Shown in pieces: positions 21,226 to 29,719 of a DNA stretch of 64,000 nucleotides. The notes below the pieces were generated by a model, which saw only the letters and a program-made list of their open reading frames with translations, ran no database searches and was not told where the DNA came from. The position numbers were made by a program, and so were the translations under genes. This DNA comes from a virus. Within the stretch, counting starts at the first letter, position 1. Each line of letters opens with the position of its first letter. The stretch is from positions 1 to 64,000 of the IMG/VR virus record IMGVR_UViG_3300027714_002764. The stretch is one strand, 5' to 3'.

Positions 21226-21249
21226 TATAAATATATAAATATATAAATA
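21226..21249 (+). promoter_or_regulatory. Tandem array of three TATAAATA octamers
   Basis: Three exact head-to-tail copies with an eight-base period, about 35 bases before the ATG at 21284. T4 gp55 recognises this octamer. The array precedes the operon that encodes the gp55 homologue. It could also be simple AT slippage or a melting region, since the whole gap from 21138 to 21283 is nearly all A and T. Confidence 0.45.
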
Positions 21250-21283
21250 TATATATAGTAATAATTAATCAAATAAATAACAT

Positions 21284-22018
21284 ATGTCTATAACAGCAGA
21301 AAAAATAGCCTCAAACTATGAAAAGCACTTAAAAATTGTAGAGACCTACATTACTAATCGTAAAGATCAAGTGCTAGCCTTACTTTCTTCGTTAGAAGAT
21401 AATTATGTTATGGCTCCTGCTAGTGGAAAGACTTGGTATCATAATGCTTTTGCAGGAGGGTACGTAGATCATGTAAATAGAGTTGTAGAGTATGCGGTAA
21501 AGCAATCTAGACTCTATAAAGATATGGGAGGTACTATAGATTATACAGAAGAAGAATTAGTATTCTCTGCTTTATTTCACGACCTAGGAAAAATAGGAGA
21601 TGGAGTATCACCAAATTATATACCTCAGACTGATAAATGGAGACAAGATAAACTCTCAGAGATGTATACTAATAATTCAGAATTGGATTTTATGCTAATC
21701 CCAGACCGCTCATTATATATTCTTCAAAACAACGGAATTAAAGTAACACATAGGGAATTCCTAGCTATACGTTGCCATGATGGAGTTTTCGATAAAGCTA
21801 ATGAAGCATATTTTTTTAGCCACCAGGAGGGTTCTAGACAGAAGACCTCTATTATATCAGTACTTCACTCAGCAGATTTCTTAGCTTCTAAAGTTGAATA
21901 TGATATGTGGAAAAGAGATGGAGGTAGCTCTAAACCTACTTCTAGGAAAGTTACTGCTTCAACTGGAAGACCAGTTAAAAGCTCAGAAGGATTATCTAAC
22001 ATATTAAAAAATATATAA
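21284..22018 (+). CDS. HD-domain phosphohydrolase-like protein, 244 aa
   Basis: GGYVDHVNRVVEY (His63), ALFHDLGKIGD (His99-Asp100) and the later VLHSADFLASK supply the H...HD...D metal set of the HD superfamily. Such enzymes cleave phosphate esters of nucleotides. Related HD proteins occur in marine T4-like phages near structural or late-regulation genes. It begins the operon that continues with a membrane protein and gp55. The exact substrate cannot be told. Confidence 0.75.
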   Translation: MSITAEKIASNYEKHLKIVETYITNRKDQVLALLSSLEDNYVMAPASGKTWYHNAFAGGYVDHVNRVVEYAVKQSRLYKDMGGTIDYTEEELVFSALFHDLGKIGDGVSPNYIPQTDKWRQDKLSEMYTNNSELDFMLIPDRSLYILQNNGIKVTHREFLAIRCHDGVFDKANEAYFFSHQEGSRQKTSIISVLHSADFLASKVEYDMWKRDGGSSKPTSRKVTASTGRPVKSSEGLSNILKNI

Positions 22019-22019
22019 A

Positions 22020-22328
22020 ATGTTAACTTACCAAATAATAATTGCCATATTAGTTGCCGGCTTGATTTTTAGTTCTTATATTATTTATAACCTACTTAAT
22101 GCAGTAGAAAAACATGAAGATATAATAGAAGATCAAGTAAATTATTTACAGAATATATCTAATTCAATAACTCAAGGAAAACTACATCTTCAAAATCTCG
22201 ATGAAAAGGGGGTATTTCAAAGCGACGATGAAGTAGGAACATTTTTCAAACAAATGCAAGCAGTACAAGAGGAATTGAATAGATACATGCTCCCAGAAAA
22301 CTATGGCACGAAAGAAAGCGAAAGCTAA
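22020..22328 (+). CDS. Membrane-anchored coiled-coil protein, 102 aa
   Basis: One N-terminal helix (IIIAILVAGLIFSSYIIYNL) is followed by a hydrophilic helical region and a charged tail. It starts one base after the HD gene and overlaps the gp55 gene by 26 bases. Function unknown. Confidence 0.6.
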   Translation: MLTYQIIIAILVAGLIFSSYIIYNLLNAVEKHEDIIEDQVNYLQNISNSITQGKLHLQNLDEKGVFQSDDEVGTFFKQMQAVQEELNRYMLPENYGTKESES

Positions 22329-23004
22329 TTACTTTACTCAAGAAACAGAGTCCTACATAAAAGTATACAACAGATCATCAGATGTAGCTGAACGACAGAA
22401 GATCTTTACAGATCACATATACTTACCATTTTACAAGCTTGCAGAGAACATTATACATACTTTTAAGTTCTACTATACGGATGTAAATAAAATTGAAGAT
22501 CTCAAACACGAGATTGTTTCTGTTTTATTAGAAGAGAAGATTATGAAATTTGATCCCGATAATGGAGCAAAAGCATATTCGTATTTCGGAACAATAGTAA
22601 AAAGGTGGTTAATAAACTATAATAATAAGAACTATAAAAAGCTAAAGCAGATTGGATCTTTTGATGAAATGTACGATTCATCTATTGAAGATAGAGGTAT
22701 AGAGGAAGGTCATATTAATCTCTCTCAATTTATAGACATGTGGGTTAAGGAAGTATATGAAGTACTTGACAATATGTTCGAAAAAGAATCAGATTTACAG
22801 ATTGCTGATGCTGTTCTTACTCTATTTAAAACTCGTCAAGACTTAGATATTTTTAAAAAGAAAGCTCTTTACATCTATATAAGAGAGATGACTAACTGTG
22901 ACACCCCCTACCTTACAAAGGTAATTAACGTGTTAAAAGAGGACTTTAAAAGGAAGTACCAAAAACTATACGACCAAGGATATCTTACAGATAAAACTTA
23001 CTAG
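22303..23004 (+). CDS. gp55: Late sigma factor gp55-like, 233 aa
   Basis: KIEDLKHEIVSVLLEEKIMK and FDPDNGAKAYSYFGTIVKRW match region 2 of the T4 gp55-type sigma-70 relatives: a helix binding core polymerase, then an aromatic-rich helix that melts the promoter. There is no region 4, as expected for gp55, which works with a sliding clamp and a gp33-type partner. Length is a little above T4 gp55 (185). It is followed directly by the baseplate genes it would turn on. Confidence 0.8.
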   Translation: MARKKAKANYFTQETESYIKVYNRSSDVAERQKIFTDHIYLPFYKLAENIIHTFKFYYTDVNKIEDLKHEIVSVLLEEKIMKFDPDNGAKAYSYFGTIVKRWLINYNNKNYKKLKQIGSFDEMYDSSIEDRGIEEGHINLSQFIDMWVKEVYEVLDNMFEKESDLQIADAVLTLFKTRQDLDIFKKKALYIYIREMTNCDTPYLTKVINVLKEDFKRKYQKLYDQGYLTDKTY

Positions 23005-23006
23005 TC

Positions 23007-23021
23007 TATTTATTATAAATA
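23007..23021 (+). promoter_or_regulatory. Late-box region TATTTATTATAAATA
   Basis: Combines a TATTTATT and an exact TATAAATA (23014-23021) just before the ATG at 23029, between the gp55 gene and the first structural gene. Confidence 0.45.
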
Positions 23022-23028
23022 AAACACC

Positions 23029-23406
23029 ATGAGTTTAGATAAAGAAATATTCAACGGCAAAACTCTTTCAGACCTATTCGGGGAGATACATGATAATTCT
23101 TCTACTACTAGGAACCAGGTAAAAAGTCTAATAAACGAATTAAAACCTCTTATAGAGAATATAGGGGATGCTACTTTAATTGTACCCATGATTAAAGAGT
23201 ACATGGAAATTCAAGTAAAAAACGATGACGCTTTAATTAAACTGGCTACTATAGTACAGAGGATTGAAACAGCAAATGCAAATGGATCAGGAGATGAGAT
23301 GTTTGACCTCTCAGAACTACAGGACTTATTAGAGGAGCAAGAAGCACTAGACAGTGAAACACAAGTAAAAATAGAAGAAAGTAAAGATGGCGAACAATCC
23401 GTATAG
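23029..23406 (+). CDS. Hypothetical structural-operon protein, 125 aa
   Basis: A helical acidic protein (TRNQVKSLINELKPLIENIG and DDALIKLATIVQRIE) with a glutamate-rich end. It opens the baseplate operon and overlaps the hub gene by 20 bases. Homologues probably exist in other marine T4-like phages; role unknown. Confidence 0.6.
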   Translation: MSLDKEIFNGKTLSDLFGEIHDNSSTTRNQVKSLINELKPLIENIGDATLIVPMIKEYMEIQVKNDDALIKLATIVQRIETANANGSGDEMFDLSELQDLLEEQEALDSETQVKIEESKDGEQSV

Positions 23407-24577
23407 TCTAAATACCTTTTCAGGTGGAAGCCTTATGAGTAATGGTTCAACCGGCCAATCTTCATCCTCCGGCGGAATGTCCTTTGGGATAGTTTTAGAT
23501 ATACTGCTAAACGAAACCCATCCGGAATACGAAAACTATAATAAATCACAAGGTCTAAATGGGGTATTTTATACTCCTTATACAGACGGCGATGGTGATA
23601 ATGAAACAGCTAACAGTTTTGCCTACTGCGATGCCTCTTTTCTTAAAAGGATACCAATACCTGGAGAGATAGTCGTAATAGAAAGACGCCCATCAGTATA
23701 CACACTTACAAAAAATACCCCAAACGATAAGACCAACATTAATAGATCCAAAGAAGGACTTTTAACATACTGGACAGGTATTGTTGCAGGCTGGAACCAT
23801 CCTAATGCTAATGTAATGCCTAACGAAGACATTACTGGATACATATACGGAGAGGACTTTGACCCAGAAAAAACAATAGCACCCCTTGGAGCTTTTCCCG
23901 GTGATACTATAATAGAGGGAAGGTTTGGGCAATCTATTAGACTTAACGGAACTAAAGCAGAGTCTAATACAATTGTAGTAGAAGATAATAACGGTAAACC
24001 TACAATTCTAATAAGTAATGGACAGGCAGAGCCTGAAGACTCAATTAACCCGGTAAAAGAAGATATTAATAAAGATCCTTCTTCAATATACCTAACCTCG
24101 GACCATCAGGTAGAAATAGAACCTGCTAATGATAAAAGAGAAGCATATATAGATCCTCCTATAACTCCTGAAGAATATAAAGGTTCGCAGGTTATAGTAA
24201 ACGGAGGAAGATTATTTTTTAACGCTAAAGATGAAGGAGCGTTCATATCTGCTAAAGAAACTATCGGCCTAAATAGTAACATAGTAGCAGTAGACGGAGA
24301 ACAATATGTAGCATTCGATGCTGATAAAATATACTTAGGTGAAGCAGCTAAAAGGTTAGAAGACGAACCGGTACTACTAGGTAAGAGAACAGTAGACTTG
24401 TTAGAGGAAATAATAGATGAATTAGACGCTATATATACTAATCTTGCTACTCTACCACCAGCTCCTCCAGCAGGAATTGCTAAACTAGTAGTATTAGGTA
24501 ATATGCAAAAACCTTCAATACCCTTATTAAAGAATAAACTTAGGAGAATAATGTCTGAAAAAGTATTTACAGAGTAA
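23387..24577 (+). CDS. Baseplate hub/spike protein candidate (gp5-like position), 396 aa
   Basis: After a flexible Gly/Ser-rich start, the protein has beta-rich parts with PIPGEIVVIERRPSVYTL and APLGAFPGDTIIEGRFGQSI, reminiscent of the OB-fold baseplate proteins (gpV/gp5 type) that form the base of the spike. No lysozyme motif is present. It is followed, with one gene between, by gp25 and gp6, in keeping with a hub or spike role. C-terminal residues about 345-380 form a proline-rich linker and helix. Confidence 0.55.
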   Translation: MANNPYSLNTFSGGSLMSNGSTGQSSSSGGMSFGIVLDILLNETHPEYENYNKSQGLNGVFYTPYTDGDGDNETANSFAYCDASFLKRIPIPGEIVVIERRPSVYTLTKNTPNDKTNINRSKEGLLTYWTGIVAGWNHPNANVMPNEDITGYIYGEDFDPEKTIAPLGAFPGDTIIEGRFGQSIRLNGTKAESNTIVVEDNNGKPTILISNGQAEPEDSINPVKEDINKDPSSIYLTSDHQVEIEPANDKREAYIDPPITPEEYKGSQVIVNGGRLFFNAKDEGAFISAKETIGLNSNIVAVDGEQYVAFDADKIYLGEAAKRLEDEPVLLGKRTVDLLEEIIDELDAIYTNLATLPPAPPAGIAKLVVLGNMQKPSIPLLKNKLRRIMSEKVFTE

Positions 24578-25626
24578 TGCCATATATTAAATTTCCAAAT
24601 AAACAAGAATTAGTAGCAGCCCTTGCCCCGCAAGTAGGTAAAACTCTTGGTATACTTAAACAAAAAGTCTTAAGTAAGCTATTTGAAGTGATAGACGACT
24701 TTAGAAGAGAAGGCTGTCCGCATCTACAAAAACTAAATCAAGTTTCAAGGACAATCTCTCAAATGCAACGTACTATAAACAGTACTGCAAAAAAAACCAA
24801 CAAGGTTAAGAGGATGGCTACTAAACTAGGCATCCCATTAACAGGGTTAGAAATAGCAATTAATGTGATAGGTAACATACCTATTCCACAAGCAGTGCCC
24901 CCTGGTGTAGGTATACCCATATCTATCACTAATAAATTTACAGAACAGCTAATACTTTTATTAGAAATGATTGCAGCTATAAAAGAAAATGTAAGCTCTA
25001 TTGAAACTATGGTAGCACCGTCTATACTCTTTATAGATAACATAAACAAGAAAGTACAATCAGCTAAACTACCAATTATAGCTTGCAAAATAGAAAATGC
25101 ACTAAAAGAAGAAGTAACAAACGGCAAACTAACAGAAGAACAGTTAATAGCTGCAGGATTACTAAATGATAAAGGAGAGTATATATTCACATCTCTTATA
25201 CCTATATTCCTTGGTACTACTCAATTTAATACTGACGGAAGTACGTACTACCCTAATAACAACGAACAACAAGAACTAAGTGCTCAATCAGAAGCAGCAA
25301 CTGTACTTAGCAGCGCTATAGAGCTACTTCCATCTCTCGACGATTCAAATAGTTTAAAAGATTTAATAGATACATATCAAGCTACTTCCGATAGACAGAC
25401 GAGTAACCTGTCAGATACACAGTACTCACATGTAGGACCAGACGGTACTGTATATAAGTTAAATGTAGAGTTAGATGTAGAAGGGTCTACTATAGCACCT
25501 CAAAGGTTCGCAGTAGCTAAAAACCTAAATAATATAGTAGTGCTAAGAGGTGCTAAATCCTACAGTTCTTCTGAAACTGTACTAATAGATGAAATTAAAT
25601 TCAGAATAGATAATCAACTTGCATAA
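24577..25626 (+). CDS. Baseplate-region structural protein, 349 aa
   Basis: The start overlaps the previous stop (TAATG). The N-terminal half is helical (SKLFEVIDDFRREGCPHLQK and SRTISQMQRTINSTAKK), with a weakly hydrophobic centre (IAINVIGNIPIPQAVPPGVG). The C-terminal part is beta-like. No family is recognised; its place between the hub candidate and gp25 suggests a baseplate or tail-tube partner. Confidence 0.55.
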   Translation: MPYIKFPNKQELVAALAPQVGKTLGILKQKVLSKLFEVIDDFRREGCPHLQKLNQVSRTISQMQRTINSTAKKTNKVKRMATKLGIPLTGLEIAINVIGNIPIPQAVPPGVGIPISITNKFTEQLILLLEMIAAIKENVSSIETMVAPSILFIDNINKKVQSAKLPIIACKIENALKEEVTNGKLTEEQLIAAGLLNDKGEYIFTSLIPIFLGTTQFNTDGSTYYPNNNEQQELSAQSEAATVLSSAIELLPSLDDSNSLKDLIDTYQATSDRQTSNLSDTQYSHVGPDGTVYKLNVELDVEGSTIAPQRFAVAKNLNNIVVLRGAKSYSSSETVLIDEIKFRIDNQLA

Positions 25627-25632
25627 TACAAC

Positions 25633-25640
25633 TATTTATA
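25633..25640 (+). promoter_or_regulatory. Late-box TATTTATA
   Basis: An exact TATTTATA in ACTATTTATATATATG, 11 bases before the ATG at 25644. The short distance is unlike most copies, so this one may not be a promoter for that start. Confidence 0.35.
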
Positions 25641-25643
25641 TAT

Positions 25644-26090
25644 ATGAAACTCGATCAATTAAGAAAAATCATACGAGAAGAGGTTAGATCTGCTATAAAG
25701 GCAGAGCTACAAGAAGTTATGAACGAGGCTGTTAAAGCAGCCAGTGCTCCAACAACTATGACTGCAGCCCCAGAAGCAGGTAATACAAGCTGGTCAGCAC
25801 CGAAAAAAGAATTAAAAAAACAACAATGGACATCAGGTAAGTCGTCCACGTTAGAAGAAATGTTAAATCAGACTGCTAACACCATGTCTAACGAGGAATA
25901 TAAAAACATATCAGGAACCTCAGGTCCAATTGCACCTAATTTTGCTTCAAGAGGAGCATCTCAAATGGGAATGACAGAAAATACAGGTCCTGCACCAGGT
26001 CTTGATTTATCCACACTTCCATTTTTAAAAAATGCAGGCGCTATATATAAAGCCTCAATAGAAAAAGATAAAGAAAAAGGACGTAGATAA
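25644..26090 (+). CDS. Hypothetical virion-associated protein, 148 aa
   Basis: The N-terminus KLDQLRKIIREEVRSAIKAE resembles the K-x-x-x-L-x-x-I-I-x-E-E helices found at the start of many marine phage virion proteins and is related to the shared N-termini of the 40-55 kb region. The rest is disordered, rich in Ala, Thr and Pro, with a basic end KEKGRR. It overlaps the gp25 start by one base. Confidence 0.5.
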   Translation: MKLDQLRKIIREEVRSAIKAELQEVMNEAVKAASAPTTMTAAPEAGNTSWSAPKKELKKQQWTSGKSSTLEEMLNQTANTMSNEEYKNISGTSGPIAPNFASRGASQMGMTENTGPAPGLDLSTLPFLKNAGAIYKASIEKDKEKGRR

Positions 26091-26500
26091 TGGCATTTGA
26101 AGTAACAAGACTTAGCGTAATAGACACACAACCTAGTAAAGCAGTAGGGGTAGCCCTTCCGTTTTCTGGAAAAGCTGTTTTTAACTCTACCTACACGTCT
26201 AAAGATGCACTTAAAACCAATATAATCAATTACTTCTTAACAGCCAAAGGAGAACGCTTTATGAATCCTAATTTTGGGAATAGACTACAAAACTTACTTT
26301 TTGATAATCTAACACAAGAAAAGGTCAGTCAAATTCAATCAACTGTAGAAAGAGATATGGAAGTATTATTTCCTAGAGTAAATATAATCAACCTAACTAC
26401 AGTAGGAGACCCAGACACACACACAGTTCAGTTTGCAATGTCGTACACTGTTCAAGATACTAACATAGAAGATGAAGTAATTATTAACTTCGAACAATAA
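26090..26500 (+). CDS. gp25: Baseplate wedge protein gp25-like, 136 aa
   Basis: LKTNIINYFLTAKGERFMNP and FGNRLQNLLFDN are the core of the gp25/GPW lysozyme-like baseplate family: a helix, then G-E-R, N-P-x-F-G and an L-F-D/E close. Length is normal. In T4, gp25 joins the sheath start to the wedge. It is followed at once by gp6 (one-base overlap), as in many myoviruses. Confidence 0.85.
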   Translation: MAFEVTRLSVIDTQPSKAVGVALPFSGKAVFNSTYTSKDALKTNIINYFLTAKGERFMNPNFGNRLQNLLFDNLTQEKVSQIQSTVERDMEVLFPRVNIINLTTVGDPDTHTVQFAMSYTVQDTNIEDEVIINFEQ

Positions 26501-28317
26501 TGGCACAACAAGAAAGAGACATAAAGTACGTAAATAAGGAGTTTGGAGACTTCAGACAAGGGCTGATAGAATTAGCTAAGAACTATTTCCCCGACGCCTA
26601 TAACGACTTCTCACCCACATCACCTGGTATGATGTTTATAGAAATGGCCTCATATCTAGGAGATGTACTATCCTTCTACCAAGATACACAACTTCAGGAA
26701 ACCTTCTTACAACACGCGAAGAACCCATCTAATCTATATTCTTTAGCCTACATGATGGGCTATAGGCCTAAAGTTTCAGCTGTATCTAGCACAGTATTAA
26801 CAGTTACGCAGAGAGTAGCAGCACAAGGTTCAACCTACACCCCTAACTATAATCAAGCATTAAAAATCACTGAAGGAGCCACAGTAACATCAACTGTATC
26901 AGGTTCAACTACTTTTACAACTTCTGAACCAATTGACTTTAGTTTTTCTAGTTCCTACGATCCAACAGACGTAACTATCTTTTCACTAGATGGAGGACAA
27001 CCTGCTGAATTTTTATTATCCAAAAAAGTACTAGTTACTTCAGGAGCACCAAAAGTTACAACCTCAACCTTTACAACAGCAGAGAAATTTGCCACTATAG
27101 AATTAGGAGACACTAATATAGTAAAAGTACAAAGTATAGTAGATAGTGATGGCAATGAGTGGAAAGAGGTTCCTTTTTTAGGACAAGATACCGTATTTCA
27201 AGAGGTAACAAATAGTGCAACAGATAGTAACTTAGTCCCCTCTACCCTTAATTTAGTTAAAGCACCAAGAAGGTTTGTCACTAGGTTTACATCAAAAGGA
27301 GTATTACAAATACAATTTGGGTCCGGTATAACTGGGACAGATAATGATTCTTTCCTTCCAAACCCAAATGAACAGATAACAGGAACTAAGCAAGACGTTA
27401 ATAAATTAGACTATGCTTATGATCCTTCTAATTTTCTCTTTACAGGTGCATATGGTATATCACCTACAAATACTACATTAACTATAACCTATATAGTAGG
27501 AGGAGGAGTAGCATCAAATGCTCCAGCAAACTCTATTACAGCACTCGGAACAGTAACTACATCAGCAACAGACAGCTCTTATACCTCAACACTAGCATTT
27601 AATAACGTTGAAGCCGCTACAGGAGGAGGAGACGGTGATTCAATTGATGAACTTAGACAAAACTCTCTCCGTTCATTTGCTGAGCAACAAAGAATGGTAA
27701 CAGAAAACGACTTCACAGTAAGAGCATTATCAATGCCTACTCAATTCGGATCTGTTGCTAAAGTATATGTAAGTAAGGGATTAGCTACTTTAAATAGTGA
27801 ACAGCAAAATTCTGATGTTAATTCTTTAGCATTAAGCATGTATACGTTAGGGTACGATATTAATAAAAAATTAGTTAATACTAGTTCGTCTTTAAAAGCT
27901 AACCTTAAAAAATACCTTTCTCAATATATAATGCTTACTGATGCAATCAATCTTAAAGATGCATTCATAGTTAATATAAAAGTTAAGTTTGAGATAGTAG
28001 CTCTTCCAAATGTTTCTTCTAGAGACGTACTTCTTTCCTGTACAGAAGAACTTAAAGAGTATTTCAGTATAAGTAAATGGAACATTAACCAACCTATTAA
28101 CTTATCTAGCATATATACACTATTAGATAAAGTAAAAGGAGTACAAACAGTAAAAACAGTAGAAGTAGATAATTTAACAGGCGGTAAATATTCAACATAC
28201 GCATACGATGTGAAAGGAGCTACTAGAAATAACATAGTATACCCTTCATATGATCCATGTATATTTGAAATAAAATATCCAAATTCCGATATTGAAGGAC
28301 GTGTAACAACATTATAA
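26500..28317 (+). CDS. gp6: Baseplate wedge protein gp6-like (BaseplateJ), 605 aa
   Basis: The N-terminal helices with YFPDAYNDFSPTSPGMMFIE and MASYLGDVLSFYQDTQLQE match the start of T4 gp6. The C-terminal GDSIDELRQNSLRSFAEQQR and VTENDFTVRALSMPTQFG are the baseplate J signature. The protein forms the inner ring of the baseplate. It is followed four bases later by further tail genes. Confidence 0.85.
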   Translation: MAQQERDIKYVNKEFGDFRQGLIELAKNYFPDAYNDFSPTSPGMMFIEMASYLGDVLSFYQDTQLQETFLQHAKNPSNLYSLAYMMGYRPKVSAVSSTVLTVTQRVAAQGSTYTPNYNQALKITEGATVTSTVSGSTTFTTSEPIDFSFSSSYDPTDVTIFSLDGGQPAEFLLSKKVLVTSGAPKVTTSTFTTAEKFATIELGDTNIVKVQSIVDSDGNEWKEVPFLGQDTVFQEVTNSATDSNLVPSTLNLVKAPRRFVTRFTSKGVLQIQFGSGITGTDNDSFLPNPNEQITGTKQDVNKLDYAYDPSNFLFTGAYGISPTNTTLTITYIVGGGVASNAPANSITALGTVTTSATDSSYTSTLAFNNVEAATGGGDGDSIDELRQNSLRSFAEQQRMVTENDFTVRALSMPTQFGSVAKVYVSKGLATLNSEQQNSDVNSLALSMYTLGYDINKKLVNTSSSLKANLKKYLSQYIMLTDAINLKDAFIVNIKVKFEIVALPNVSSRDVLLSCTEELKEYFSISKWNINQPINLSSIYTLLDKVKGVQTVKTVEVDNLTGGKYSTYAYDVKGATRNNIVYPSYDPCIFEIKYPNSDIEGRVTTL

Positions 28318-28320
28318 ACA

Positions 28321-29376
28321 ATGGCAGTATATAGAATATATCCAGAAAAAGACACCTTCCTATTTAGCACACCAACTATTGCTGGTCTATATGGAAATGC
28401 TGGTCGTGATGAGATTTTAGAAATAGGTGGCTATCCTGATCCTAGTTTTCCACTCACAGGAAGAACTAGTAGGACTCTAATACAATTTAAACAGTCAGAC
28501 ATAACTTCTGCTTTAACAGATAAAGTATCAGGAAATTATTCTGCAAGTATTAATCTAGCTCTAGCAACAGCTGGAGAAATACCAACATCTTTTACAGTCT
28601 TCGCTAATCCAGTTTCTTCCTCCTGGACAGAAGGGGTAGGTAAACAAGCAGATAATCCTGTAAATAGAACAGGAGCAACCTGGAAATATAAGGATGCAGC
28701 AACAACTCAATGGACTACTCTAGGAGGAGACTATTTAGCAGTATCCCAAAGCTCGCAAGCTTTCGATAAGACATCTACTTATGATATTAATATGGACGTA
28801 ACATCTGCTACTAAAGCATTTGCAAGCAGTTCTATAGCTAATAATGGATGGTTATTAAGAATGGAATCTGCATACGAAGGGTACACTAGTGCAAGCATAC
28901 ACTTGAAGTACTTTGGATCTGATACGAATACTATATTTCCACCTTACTTACAGTTTAAATGGGACGACTCTTCAACAGCTGGCTCTTTAACTGAACTTAC
29001 AACAGACATAGCAACCATTAGTATAAAGAACGCTAAAGCAGAATACACAGACTCAGATAAAAGTAGATTTAGATTAGCGGCACGACCTAAATATCCACCG
29101 AGAACATTTGTAACAGCTTCTATCTACACGACAAACTACAGACTACCAGCTACTACATATTGGGGCATACGAGATGAATATAGTGAAGAAATGATTATTG
29201 ATTTTGATACCAACTATACTAAGGTATCCTACGATAGTAGCGGAAGTTTCTTCGATATATATATGGATACACTACAACCAGAAAGGTACTATAGGCTGTT
29301 AATAAAAACAACTCTGAACGGGAGTGACTTAGTAATTGATAATAAAAACATATTCAAAGTTGTAAGAAATGGCTAA
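28321..29376 (+). CDS. Beta-rich baseplate/tail protein (DNRLRE-like), 351 aa
   Basis: YRIYPEKDTFLFSTPTIAGL followed by NAGRDEILEIGG and RTSRTLIQFKQSDI resembles the DNRLRE-type beta-sandwich (a D-x-Y-l ... g.. l.ig ... R.Ll.F pattern) used as a binding or structural module. It may be a wedge component, or bind glycans at the host surface. It overlaps the next small gene by eight bases. Confidence 0.5.
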   Translation: MAVYRIYPEKDTFLFSTPTIAGLYGNAGRDEILEIGGYPDPSFPLTGRTSRTLIQFKQSDITSALTDKVSGNYSASINLALATAGEIPTSFTVFANPVSSSWTEGVGKQADNPVNRTGATWKYKDAATTQWTTLGGDYLAVSQSSQAFDKTSTYDINMDVTSATKAFASSSIANNGWLLRMESAYEGYTSASIHLKYFGSDTNTIFPPYLQFKWDDSSTAGSLTELTTDIATISIKNAKAEYTDSDKSRFRLAARPKYPPRTFVTASIYTTNYRLPATTYWGIRDEYSEEMIIDFDTNYTKVSYDSSGSFFDIYMDTLQPERYYRLLIKTTLNGSDLVIDNKNIFKVVRNG

Positions 29377-29719
29377 TGATATTAAGATTGAAAAAACTGT
29401 ATACACAAAAGATGAATTTGACAAAGTAGTCGATAGAGACTTTAAAACCTTTGCTCAACCTGCTCCTGCTGTAGTAGAATTAACTGTAGACGAGTTTTTC
29501 AACGAATACGAAAGACTCTATATGGATATAACAGTGAATGGACCTGAAGAATCTCATGAGTACTTAGTTAGAAGAAGTAATGAACTAGTAGGAATAGATA
29601 AAGAAACAGAAGATATACAGCCTCTATTAGATGAGATAGCTAATTTGAGAGAAAACATATTAAAGGATCAACAAGAGATTCTTGACCTAAATACAAAATT
29701 AGCAGATGCAAGAGGTTAA
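29369..29719 (+). CDS. Small coiled-coil tail protein, 116 aa
   Basis: An acidic protein with a C-terminal coiled coil (LLDEIANLRENILKDQQE, then ILDLNTKLADA). It links two large tail genes with overlaps on both sides. Probably an adaptor or chaperone of the large protein that follows. Confidence 0.55.
   Translation: MANDIKIEKTVYTKDEFDKVVDRDFKTFAQPAPAVVELTVDEFFNEYERLYMDITVNGPEESHEYLVRRSNELVGIDKETEDIQPLLDEIANLRENILKDQQEILDLNTKLADARG

Noticed and set aside
21209-21283. AT tract as a CRISPR or iteron array
   Set aside because: The units are eight bases of pure A/T with no spacers; it is better read as tandem TATAAATA boxes or simple slippage.
24106-25190. Long minus-strand open frames opposite the hub and following gene
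   Set aside because: They lie wholly inside well-supported tail genes and show only the reverse reading of their codons (Ser/Leu/Ile-rich without motifs).
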